The notes beneath the pieces were generated by a model, which did no database searches, was not told where the DNA came from, and saw only the letters and a program-made list of their open reading frames with translations. Positions 32,724 to 43,317 of a stretch of DNA of 64,000 bases are shown in pieces. The stretch is from Spongilla lacustris (lineage: Eukaryota; Porifera; Demospongiae; Spongillida; Spongillidae), in the NCBI GenBank assembly GCA_949361645.1, contig OX442436.1:4154032-4218031 (forward strand), given 5' to 3'. The stretch's first letter is position 1. Each line of letters opens with the position of its first letter. The position numbers and the translations under genes were made by a program.

Positions 32724-34020
32724 TGGTGGTTTGTTATTCATGGAGGCATTGATGGCTATAGTCGTCGAATCATATACCTACATTGCTCCAATAACAATCG
32801 AGCAGACACAGTTCTGCAGTTGTTTCTTGCATCTGTAAGAGAATTTGGGCTACCAACCGGAATCCATGCAGACAGAGGTGGAGAAAATACAGAAGTTGTT
32901 CAACTAATGCTACAACATCCATTACATGGACCAGGTAGCTTTATTACTGGTCAGTGTCCACAATCAGTGTATTAAGAGGTTATGGAGAGATGAGTTTACA
33001 CTGTGCACACAATCTGTTCTATACCATGGAAGAGGAGGGGCTGCTAGATTGTGAAAATGAAGTACATGTCTGTTGTCTCCATTATGTATTTTTAAGTTGT
33101 ATCGATAATAGCTTACACAAGTATTTAAGGAGGCATGGAATCAGCATCTTCTAAGTTCTGAAGGCAACCTTTCACCATGCCAGTTATGGATCAGTGGGGA
33201 ATCTAATACAGAAAGCATACCTGAGGTATGGCATTTTTGATATTGGAAAAATTGTGCATACATTTTAAAATCACTAAAAACAAGACACAAGCACACAACA
33301 CTGTATAAACCAGATAGCTTATGGGTGTCTGATTTTTCACACCTACCTAATAGTTGTGTGTTTTTTAGCAGAACTCAGCATATGTGCAGCAATCTTATAA
33401 CTTGCAGGCAATGCCTGTGGTTAAGACTTGACTGAAATACTTCATTTCAACGTTAGGCTACCTGACTTGCTGTGAAGTCCTTTCTACTGTCCCGCATCAG
33501 CATGTAGCATGGCCTTGATTGATGAATGTAGAATTTTATTTGAATGTACACTCTAAAGTCATATAGTTTCGGCATGCAGCTGCAGAGCTCTGAAGCTGCA
33601 TGCCAAAACTATATGACTTTACTGTATGGTGTTGCTATCAACACCATACAGATAATATATTGTATGCCTAATAGCTGGTTACTAAGACTTGCCCGCACAA
33701 TAATATGCTTACCCCAGCTATACTGTATACAGATATGACTTGAAGGGAAATAAATTTGGTACATATACTTACACACATGATTATGTGAATTATATATTGT
33801 TTTGCAGGAGGATTTGAATACTTATGGTATCGACTGGAATGGTCCACTTGCTGTTTCCAGAAATGATGATGATTATGAAGTCACAGTACCTTATATTCAA
33901 TCTATAGCTCCTTTACCAGATGGTGACTTGCAGGAAACTGTTCACCCTCTTGACCACAGTTGTAACCATCGAATTGACTTGTACATGACAGCTTTGCAAT
34001 TTGTTAGTAGTAGATTGTAA
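32724..34020 (+). pseudogene. rve/DDE integrase of giant element A, broken
   Basis: Exon 32724-33225 (acceptor ATTCAG, donor GAG|GTATGG) reads WFVIHGGIDGYSRRIIYL, with the first catalytic Asp, then HADRGGEN with the second Asp. It matches the retrovirus-like integrase core family found in many animal transposons. Near 32957 and again near 33014 the frame shifts, and the segment between reads VHNQCIKRLWRDEFTLC. The family has E in place of K (IERLW), so the catalytic Glu is lost as well. A 2-base insertion near 33117 breaks the LHYVFLSCIDNSL...WNQH part. The last exon, 33808-34020 (acceptor TTTTGCAG), joins in phase and reads YGIDWNGPL...IDLYMTALQFV, the family's C-terminal motif. An upstream GRPSF near 32575 may be an N-terminal relic. 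AATAAA is at 34349. Confidence 0.75.
33555..33651. repeat. two consecutive hairpins in the integrase intron (element A)
   Basis: Hairpin 1 (33555-33620) has 27-bp arms with one mismatch that can form G-U, and a 12-base loop. Hairpin 2 (33622-33651) has perfect 13-bp arms and a 4-base loop. Both lie within the intron of the broken integrase gene and both are preserved in element B at 49648-49744. Confidence 0.8.
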
Positions 34021-35987
34021 GTGAACGTTGAAATGTGCAATTTGTTACTAGTAGATTGTGGAGAAAGAAAATGCATGTGCATGAATGAAACCTTTTTTTT
34101 CCACCATATTATTTCCTGCATGAAATATTGTCACGTAAAAGTTCATGGTTGTGGAGATACTATCGTTAAACACTGCCTTTTTTTCTTTCCTTTTTTTTTC
34201 ATGGGAGGGGGCCTGGGTGTTGTACATCATGTGTATAGGGGCAAAATTACAATACAAACCACTTTACATTGACTGTAAATTCATTTTGGGAATCACTTTT
34301 TTCAGTTATGTTCATGCAATTACACAGTAATTTTACAGAGGATTTTAAAATAAAGTGGATCCATTATTTCTTTTCTGGTGTATATAACCATGCCGTGGAG
34401 CAAGCCGTTCTGAAGGCACATGCAGTCAAGGCTAAGATAGCTAGATACTATACCATGCAGTTTGGTAACATAAGAGAAATAGAATTCACTACTCTATACG
34501 GTATCTCCATCCCTCTCCCCTGCATGCAGCCCCACAGCATGATACTGAGGACGGTTTATGTGTTGGTTCTTGTGTCACCAACAACGCAGCTTCAACTTGA
34601 AAACTGTGATCATTGACAAATAATTCGACAATGATATATCGCGATATAGACGATATCGGCAAAGAACCATATCGCGGCAGCACTAGCTACAATACAATTC
34701 CCTGGAGTGATCACTCAATATTTCCGAAACAACACCAGAAATTAGATATATGGATACAAAACATTTTATTGTGTCTTGGCCTTGTAAAAGAACATATTAA
34801 CATTAAATGGAGACACCAAATCTATCTACCTTGTATGAAATAATGGCTTCTTGTAGAATACAAATACAGTAAGATATCTGAAGCTTCCTCCACTATAGTG
34901 CCAGTGGTTGCAGTATTGAAAACACTGATGAATGAGGAGGCTAAATATGGGAAGGAGTAATCAAGGCAATATATGCATGACTACATTTACATTTCAGCGA
35001 TTGTCGAATGGAATAATTCAAAAACTGAGGTTTCTCTGCATGTGAATGATGATTTATTCTTAACTTGTCACTAATTTTTTGGTCTCTTGGTTTGTAAAAA
35101 ATTTTTTTAGAATCCACAATACATGTAATAGTACACAAAGTTCAATATACATCATAATAAATAATTATTACTGAAAACATGATAAAAATGTCACTTTGTT
35201 GTCCGTGTACAGGAATTGATTGCTGCTCCATCATCAAACCCTAGACCACAATCGCCAATTTGTTGGTCTCTATAATTAAATGATTCATTTTAGATACTAC
35301 CCCCAAATAGCACTTTTAATGTCATAGCTATAGATAATTCTCTTGACTGGTATACTCTGAGGTATGAGTCTCATTCATTAATTCAAATTCAAAAAACCTT
35401 CATCAGTCCCTTGCAGCATGCATGGAGGTATACTTCTGAGATGCACTTCAGTCTAGCTACTAGGATGCACTGCACTTCAAGCTGCTAGGATGAACTGTAC
35501 TTCTAGCTGCTAGCTGATAATGCATGCAGCATAACATTTAATTGTATGTGGAATAAACACCAAAGTAAAACTTTTGAGATGTGACTAGAATTACAGCGAG
35601 CTTATAACCTGCAGGTTTGTATCCCAATGGCGCTGTGTAGATATATGCAGCCTACTTGCTATCAAGGCTCAACATATACTTCACTTAGGCCATGCACCAG
35701 ATTTGCTGTGAGGTCTTTGTTGTCCGACTCCCACATGTATATGATGAATTTGACACTGGTCAGTGCGAAAGCAAGGGCCATGATACACTGAAAAACATAC
35801 AGTCCTATATAAAATATTCAGTGACCGTGTTTCGCATGCAAATGTATGTAATATTAACATACAGTATCATTGTTTCAATTAAATTATGCATAATAAAATA
35901 GATATCTTACATCCCGTGTTACATGCGTATGATTACTTTGCATCGTATAGTGCATAATGTATTATCTTATACATGTATACATTGCAG
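34021..35987. other. element A interior, no recognised gene
   Basis: AT-rich DNA conserved in element B. One coding-like patch at about 34378-34466 reads YNHAVEQAVLKAHAVKAKIA and ends at a possible donor (GTAACATAAG), but it matches no family I know. The rest shows short chance frames. Confidence 0.4.
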
Positions 35988-36120
35988 GAGGATTTGAATA
36001 TGTATATGAAATGGTCCACTTTCGATTTCCAAACAATAAAATGATGATTATGACTCGGTTCGACACAGTACCTTCCATAGCAGATGGTGTACAGCACGAC
36101 TTACGTTCATCCTCTTAACA
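35988..36120 (+). pseudogene. degenerate duplicate of the integrase last exon (element A)
   Basis: From TTGCAGGAGGATTTGAATA the sequence follows the acceptor and last exon at 33801-33960 with substitutions and deletions: GGTCCACTT, ATGATGATTATGA, ACAGTACCTT and CAGATGGTG recur in the same order. The frame is broken. It records an internal duplication that predates the split of elements A and B, since B has it at about 52064-52200. Confidence 0.6.
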
Positions 36121-36860
36121 ACCATAGCATTGCATTTGTTAGCTTTGCAGTGATAAATTTGTTGACAGATAAGTGAACCGGTGATTAAATATTAATGTCA
36201 GCTTTGCAAACTGTTACTAGACAATTGTGCCGGGTGAAAAAACAAGTGAATACATTGTATAATTGGGGGTGATTATGAAAAGGCCTCACAATGACACCAT
36301 TAAGATACAATGGAAATGCACACATAAATTGAACACACAATCCTAGCAATAAGTAAACTACACGTCTAGAAACAATGCACATGACAAAGAGAAACGGACA
36401 ATGGCTCGAGATCATGTTGGCATAATTATAACTGAACAGGATCTATGCATGGACCCAGCTCAATTGAAAAGAATCAATTCTACATTTTTATTGTTGATGG
36501 ATCTTTTTGCATGGAATTGTTCCCAACTGATAACATATACAAGTAAGTACAAAACCATTCCGGCTTTAGAAAGTTGGTGTTTTCAAAATAATCCTATATG
36601 TAGCTTATGATAAAGTACAACTTGCTAAATATAGGGCTTTATTATTGTTAGACCATTGTTTCGCAGTCTTTTATACTCCATCCTATAGCAGCTTGAAGTG
36701 CAGTAAATCTAGCAGCTAGAAGTGCATGCTTGACATCTCAAGTTAGTACTCTATAGAAGTACCTCCATGCTTGCTAAAGGTTTTTTTTTAATGAATGGTG
36801 ACTCATCCCTACCAGTCGGGTCAAATGTGATGCCCATGGGATATAGCTATGACATTACAA

Positions 36861-36889
36861 TTTTTTTTTTGGGGGGGGGGGGGGGGGGG
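36861..36889. repeat. T10-G19 homopolymer pair (element A)
   Basis: Ten T followed by nineteen G. The counterpart in element B (52943-52990) has 23 T and 25 G. Confidence 0.95.
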
Positions 36890-37134
36890 AGGGGGATAGT
36901 ATCTAAAATGAATTATTTAATTGCACCAAAAATTTTGGTCTAGGACGATCATTATAAGACCAAAAACATGGTGACAAGTTTTTTTATATTTTATATAATT
37001 ATTCCTCATTCACAAAGAAATCTCAAATTTTTATTGTTCCATTCTGAAATCGCTGAAATGTAGGCTCGATACACCTCTTTTATGTACACATGCTTTGACA
37101 TATAGTGCTGTCACGGAGGAAAGTGTCCGTCGGA

Positions 37135-37272
37135 GTAACTTGTCCTAACCGGATATTTTACTCCGAAGTAAATTGTCCTAACCGGACGTTTTACTCCGGA
37201 GTAAATTGTCCTAACCGGACGTTTTACTCCGGAATAAATTGTCCTAACCGGACATTTTACTCTAGAGTAAAT
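37135..37272. repeat. 33-bp tandem repeat (element A), about four copies
   Basis: The unit contains TTGTCCTAACCGGACGTTT followed by the palindrome ACTCCGGAGT. The 33-base period keeps frames open on both strands, giving an 11-residue repeat, but this is not a supported gene. The array is repeated at 53239-53375 in element B. Confidence 0.9.
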
Positions 37273-38072
37273 TGTCCCCCAACGGAGTAAGCGGTCCGAC
37301 ATTGTGCCGTAAATTTTGATTTCAAACTATACATAGTCCGCAGCCAGGTGGTGTAAGTTTTGAATCAACACACCGATAAAGGCGATAAGGATTAAGGAGC
37401 GTAGCTGGCTTTTCAGATATTGCATGTGACTTATACTACAGCTGCTTAAATGGATGAGAGGACAGATGCATATGACAACGAGGAACGAGTTTTCTGATGT
37501 CCACACTCCACAGGTACCCTGCGCCGCTAATGAAAAGAGGAATCCTTCCCTCGATGAAAAGCAAACAGGTATAGATCGTCCACTTGTTAATACACTCGCT
37601 TACGTCAGTGTTCAGTAGCATGCAAAGAAAGGCATGTGGGTGGAAGTGATACTGATTCAGCAAACACCAGAGGAAGCAAATCATGGAGTACTGCCACAAT
37701 GATCATACTGCTGGTAACCTAGCTTATAAATAAGGTGTCAGAATTAACGTTTTTACTGGCCTAGCTGGTGCTCGCATGCATGACAGGTGGCAGCTGTTTT
37801 GGCATGTCCAGGGAAAGTGATTAGCATCAAAATGATAAAAGTTTAACAGCAAGACGGGGAAAATGACCTGGCTTATTTTGCAACAGCTATAGCTCACCCG
37901 GCTAATATATGCAACATGGTCATTGTATGTTTCAGCAGAGTGAAATTAGTCAGAATTTATCAAGATACCTTGAAGAACAGGTTCTCTCCATGCAAGTTTC
38001 CAGTGGAGAAAAATGAAGAGAAGAGTTAGTGTTAACTAGCTGAATTAGCAACTGAGTATAGAAATTTTCTGA

Positions 38073-38205
38073 ATGCCTATTGACAAAAGGAAAATGATTG
38101 ACTGTTCAGGATGCAAGGAGTGGTACCATTGTGGACTGTGTGACGGATATTCTAGAAAGAGCCTCAAATGAGTTGGATCGTGTGTGGTCTTGTACTTCAT
38201 GTAAG
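38073..38205 (+). pseudogene. PHD-finger exon relic (element A)
   Basis: The plus strand reads MPIDKRKMIDCSGCKEWYHC. After a one-base frameshift it continues as DILERASNELDRVWSCTSCK. The spacing of Cys, His and Trp (MIxCxxCxxWYHxxC...W.C..CK) is that of a PHD zinc finger, a fold that binds histone H3 tails. PHD fingers accompany transposase genes in several DNA transposon families. A possible donor GTAAGAG overlaps the end. The first Cys pair would lie in an unrecognised upstream exon. Element B has the same exon at 54164-54296. Confidence 0.6.
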
Positions 38206-38454
38206 AGATGAAACTGAATATGAATACTGACCTATATAGCTCATAAACATTGATTATGATACTGCTCATTCCTGTCCTTGATGTATTAATTTATGTTATG
38301 GCAGCTCATATTGAAATCATAGGGCACATCAATTCGTGGCGAAGAGCAAACTGTCCTGGGACACATTTAATTCCTTGGCCTACGAGTTAGTTCAGAATTT
38401 AACTGACATCTATACGTTACGAAACTTGTATAGGTCATGAGGGTAAATTGTCCT

Positions 38455-38475
38455 CCCCCCCCCCCCCTCCCCCCC
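38455..38475. repeat. poly-C tract (element A)
   Basis: C-rich run with a single T. The counterpart in B (54546-54575) is an uninterrupted 30-base C run. Confidence 0.95.
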
Positions 38476-39883
38476 GTATAGAATGTAACTACATTCCACA
38501 CTAGGATGACTCGCCCGATTGTTTTCCTATACTGTTCTTCCTGCCTACAGCGTTCTCATTATGTCATCCAAACTAATAACATCTGCACAGCTGAACAGTG
38601 ATGATAATGATAGCTCATTACTGAAGTACGTATCTCAATAATAAAAAAGCACTATCTTTATTAGTTAATCAGCTCACAATCTTTTTTATAATTTGCTAAT
38701 CTTTAGCCGATAAGGTGAAGTGCAGAAGGCATATTAATCTATTATTGGGACACATATCATGCTAAGTAAAGGCAGGCGGTGAAATGTCTGCATCCAAATG
38801 TTTCTTATAATATTATTCAGTACCGTTTGAATGGGACATACTGGCTACATTTTTGGTCAAGGAAAGCTGATGCTTACAAGCAATATAGATTATAAAATTT
38901 ACAGTGTTGATTGGTATATAGGTAATTCCATTGTTATTTAGCATAATCCGCCGTATGATTTATACATGTAAGCTTAAGGTCCATCTTCGCCACTTGTCCA
39001 ATTAACACTCCATGCAACATGGGGGATTTAGGTGGTACAGGTTGCAATATTTCTATCTTCGTATCACTGAACAGGCTTGGGTAGTAAAAGGACATCCAAT
39101 AATTAGTTTGGGAATAACCTTTGCATTATATAACCTTATTCCTGAAGTATATATGCCAGGCACGACAAACAATGTGAATTTGTGTTTATGTGACATTACT
39201 CAGACAATATGGATCCTTATTTATCTCAATATATTTCAAACTCTCATATCAGATTTCAGCCATGCATTATATATGTATTTTTAATGAAATGCTCGTACGC
39301 GTGTATGTGCTAAGTAATGCTTTCAACTGGTGAGAATTTAAAGAACAAGAGCTCCACTTGCTGAGTACAGTGTGTGATACGAAAATACTACCAGTCCACC
39401 ACTTCATACCCATATCATATTGGGGTTGCATAAAAGGTTTCCCAGCTTTGAAATAAATGTAATATATTAATATGCACAAGTAGGTTACCAGAATACAATG
39501 TAATACTAATTCCAACAGTGGTCAGTACCATTTCAGGTGCATTCAGCAAAAAAGTGTTCCTCCATCATGGATGTGCACTAATTATCAATCTGTGTAAGTA
39601 GCAAGTAGAGTGTGATATTATTTATCTTGGCGCGAATTATTGGCCAGCGTTTAGCTACTAGTACTGACTATGAATCTATGACACCGGCTCATTCAAGGCC
39701 TTTTAACTTATATTGCTTCGAAACTTGCCTAAAGTCGCCCTAAACTTTAAATAGCAAATTTGCTCCATAGTTGTTAACGTTTGACATCAGTCATGACATG
39801 AACTGTTCAACGTTTTATCCGAAACTACTTACCAGTATCAAATGAATTCACCGTAGACCACAAAGCCACGTGCGCGTATTAAA

Positions 39884-40033
39884 ATGGCGTCGCGACAACA
39901 ACAAACGCTCGCAGTCCGACCTGGCAGACCAGGGTGCGAAAAGCACTTGAACACTGCAGAAATACTCCGTTGTGGAAATTTGGAGTCATCATTACGACGG
40001 TACAGGATGAAACCCGAGCTCACAGCGACGTAA
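39884..40033 (+). CDS. small conserved ORF, 49 codons, possible first exon (element A)
   Basis: ATG in good context (AAAATGGCG) opens a 49-residue basic, Gln-rich frame (start MASRQQQTLAVRPGRPGCEK). It lies in a small CpG-rich island amid AT-rich DNA. Element B (56052-56201) keeps the frame with one conservative change. It could be the first exon of an element-encoded protein. The opposite strand is also open (39838-40113). There is no recognised domain. Confidence 0.25.
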   Translation: MASRQQQTLAVRPGRPGCEKHLNTAEILRCGNLESSLRRYRMKPELTAT

Positions 40034-41267
40034 TTGGTATTAACGTGTTTAATATTAACAGATGACGAGGAAAGGGGCTCAGATTTGTTTTTGGATCTGA
40101 TCACATGCAACATCAGGGCTCAATATGGATGTGGCTTTGCTATGACGTAAGTCAAGCGCATGTAAGAGACAGTGGTTGTTCTGAAAGATGAAATGGGGAG
40201 AGCTAGAGAGAGCGGGAGGGAAGACACGTGGTATCACCTTGATTTACGTGCATTATTCCCCTTCATTAATTTCACTATCAGTATGTAAGGTGCTGCACTA
40301 TTAGTGTACTGCACGTAGCAGTAGGGTTTCTGAGCTTAGCATCTGCTGATCATTACCCATGCAATGCAACACATAGTTGATTACATCATTTCTGTGTTGT
40401 TTGGAAGTTAGGTGTTCTATTTCAGTTTGGGGAGGCTGTATGACATTGATGAGCAATGTGGGTTGCATGGTAGAAGCACATGCAACTATCATTGTGTGCT
40501 ATCTCTGGTCTGATGTCATCCTAATCTCTTCCCCCCCCCTAGGAGATGAATTTGATGCTGTGTCAGTGTAGGGCATGGGATCCACCTACAGCATTGTGAA
40601 CTTTCAGAGTGCATCAAAGTCAGGCTACACAACACAAGTTGATGCCCACTGAGTGATTGTGTGTGTGGGACTGTTGTGGATATGAGGATGGTAAGTGTTC
40701 TGTGTGGGGAAGCTATGTGATATATTGTATATGATGCATGTGTGAGGTATCATCATTTGTGCAATTGTGTGATATTCTCCCTCAAGAGTATCGAAATGAA
40801 TTTGATGTGTAGGGCATGTGGTCCACCTTTGAGTTATTAAGTGTGTGGGCGAAAGTTGCTAAACGTGAACGAGACAGCACTTGCGAGTAACTTTAACGTG
40901 AACAAGACAGCACTCTTGTGGGTACTCACTTGTGCTTGCGTACATGCATATCAGTACTTTTTAACCATGCCATGTAGCTTATTACTTACGCACATGCATA
41001 TTGTTTATGCTGCATGCATATTAACCGCTAGAATGTTCACCTGCACCAAGTGCAGGTATAAGTATTGGGCTACCTGCGTGCTGAAAAAAGCAACCTGTAT
41101 ATTTGAAACCCTGTAAATTCTACTAAGGGGTGCTCAAAGCTCCACGCGCACATACTGGCCAGACTGTCCATGCAGCATGGGTCATGTCCTCACCAAGGCA
41201 ATAGTTAGCTCCTTGACTTGGATTCACTAAATGGTATACAGCGAGTGAAGGAATACATACATCATAT

Positions 41268-41475
41268 GGGACAGTTTCCAAGAAAATGGCCCTTTGTTTA
41301 TGATTATAAAATCTTATAAAATTGCTTTGCATTTGAATCATAATAACTTCTGAATGGTTAAGGCTATCAACTTCCTATTTTCAACACTTCGTACCACACC
41401 ATTTCTCTACGGTAAAAAAACATTTTGGGGTCTTGCACTTGCTCCGTGCCAGTATTGCAACATCCGGGGGCAAAC
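41268..41475. mobile_element. truncated foldback (ATATGGGACA family) in element A
   Basis: From CATATGGGACAGTTTCC to GCAACATCC the sequence matches the left arm of the complete foldback in element B (57437 onward). It then jumps to sequence that in B lies about 1.74 kb further on (GCAAACCGAAAAATG at 59371). Element A therefore keeps only half an arm. Confidence 0.65.
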
Positions 41476-42534
41476 CGAAAAATGATTAATTCCCTCTAGA
41501 TAGAATTGCTTGGTTTTAAGTGGAGATTTCACTACATGTACTGTTATGAGGCATGTTGCATTTTTTGTATCTCAAACAGACATACCATTGGCTCGAAACA
41601 TCATTGCATAGTTGATTGGTTCTAGCGTTATCGCGTACGAGGTACAGATTTTTTAAATAACATATTGCTTTAAGAGCATTACAATAAATGCGTAAAAACT
41701 GTATGAAACTATGTGAAAATGGTTTAAAATTATGGCTCTAAGTTATCAACTCTCACGGTCAGTGTGATATGCAGTGCAAGGTAATGAAATAAGAAAACGG
41801 CATTACCGCGAGTGAATTTTTGCATGGGCAGACTTCAAGAATCTTTCTTCCTGTTTTACTAAATAACATACCATGACTCTATCCAGACAGGTACAGACTG
41901 TATGTTTTGGTAGAACTTGCAAAACCTGCCTTCGCTGGCACTTTGGATAACTTGCAAAACCTGCCTTTGCTGGCACTTTGGATGAGTGGACCACGCCCCC
42001 TGTCTACTGCGAGCGAAAATGTCTTGTAACTTACTGCTGAAATCGAGTGCAATAGAAGCTTTGGCTTGTTTTTATGTACCCTCCTATAGTTGTATAACCC
42101 AGCAATTTTGATTCAGTAATACTCAAGGTGGTGGGAAACATGACCCTGAAAAAAGTGTATGCGAGGGCATTTACCACATCACGTACCCATTCGATATTTT
42201 CATGTAACAGGGAGTTATTTATAGAGCACCATTGCAGAAAAAGTAGAAATTACTATTTACAAATGGGTGAGCTTTCTGATCATATTTTTTTCCAGTCAAA
42301 AAAACGATAGGAGGAAATTATCAATATTCACAAATGCCCCAAAATTTCCCCATGTCTCTCATGGATGCGGTGTTATAAAGTGTTGAAATGGATATAAAAT
42401 AGTAATTACACATACATACTTTGAATTGGTTAACCCTTTCTTATCACGGATTATTGAATACCATTATTGTGTTTGCAGCAATATTACTGCAACCAACAAC
42501 AGTAGGAGCATTTCGAATGGCATGCTGTGCACTT

Positions 42535-42960
42535 TCATTGCACATAAGGTGTTGATTCAGTTTTCATCTGATACATTGGTTGTACATAATTAGTGGTGAG
42601 TAGTGTGACCGTCATAGGCCTAAAATGCAGAGAAAAAATAATACAAATACATACATGTACATCTAGAAATAGAATTATAGTTGCCTCCTCAATGACTTCC
42701 TCTTCATTTGAATGTCGGCAAACTGTTCGCCCATCTTCTAGATATTCATTAAAAATCAGCTGGTGACCCAGTTTGCCAATGAATGCAATAAAGCTGTCAA
42801 CATCTTTGGGATCTGAAAAAGCCTGCTCAGACTCATATTTGTAGGCCATATAGGCATCAACAGTGCAGATCCCAAAAAATGGTTCCAAACATGTGATACC
42901 ACCAACAGTCAGTGTACCATGTCACATTCCATTGCCAGCGAACCTTGGTGCAATATCGAC
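42535..42960 (-). pseudogene. DDE transposase-like C-terminal relic (element A)
   Basis: The minus-strand frame reads PFFGICTVDAYMAYKYE, then FIAFIGKLGHQLIFNEYLED. It resembles the C-terminal part of IS4/piggyBac-type transposases (GI.TVD.Y.AYK...F...LA..LI.N). Upstream in the same frame is DIAPRFAGNG and then a TGA. The family call rests on a short match recalled from memory. The relic is conserved in element B (60548-60787). Confidence 0.35.
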
Positions 42961-43290
42961 TACACTAACGTTTTCACAATCATGTGCGGTCGTTTGACAT
43001 GCTACCTCTTATGGTGACATGGGTGAATGCTCGGCTGTGGAGCCGCAGTTTGATATGATGAATTTGAGGTTCTTCTTGGCCTGTATGGACAGTTGTTGCC
43101 TCAAGCAGAATGTGATCACCAATTCATATCCTCAGACTCTCCTGTAGCCCACATGGTTAATAAATGCTTAGGGAAACCTTAAGTTGCTCCATGGCTGTTT
43201 AGAGCCTCCAGTGTTTTCACCGAGGAAAAGGCACTATTGACATGTACAACATGCAAGGATCCAAAATAGTGCTATGTTAATCGTAAGGTG

Positions 43291-43317
43291 CCCCCCCCCC
43301 CCCCCCCCCCCCCCCCC
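43291..43317. repeat. poly-C tract (element A)
   Basis: A run of 27 C. The counterpart in B (61236-61244) has only 9, showing slippage or contraction since the copies separated. Confidence 0.95.

Noticed and set aside
37105..37302. Repeat proteins with NCPNRTFYSGV units on both strands (also 53208-53405)
   Set aside because: A 33-base tandem repeat without stops produces them. Both strands are equally open and no splice or start context supports them.
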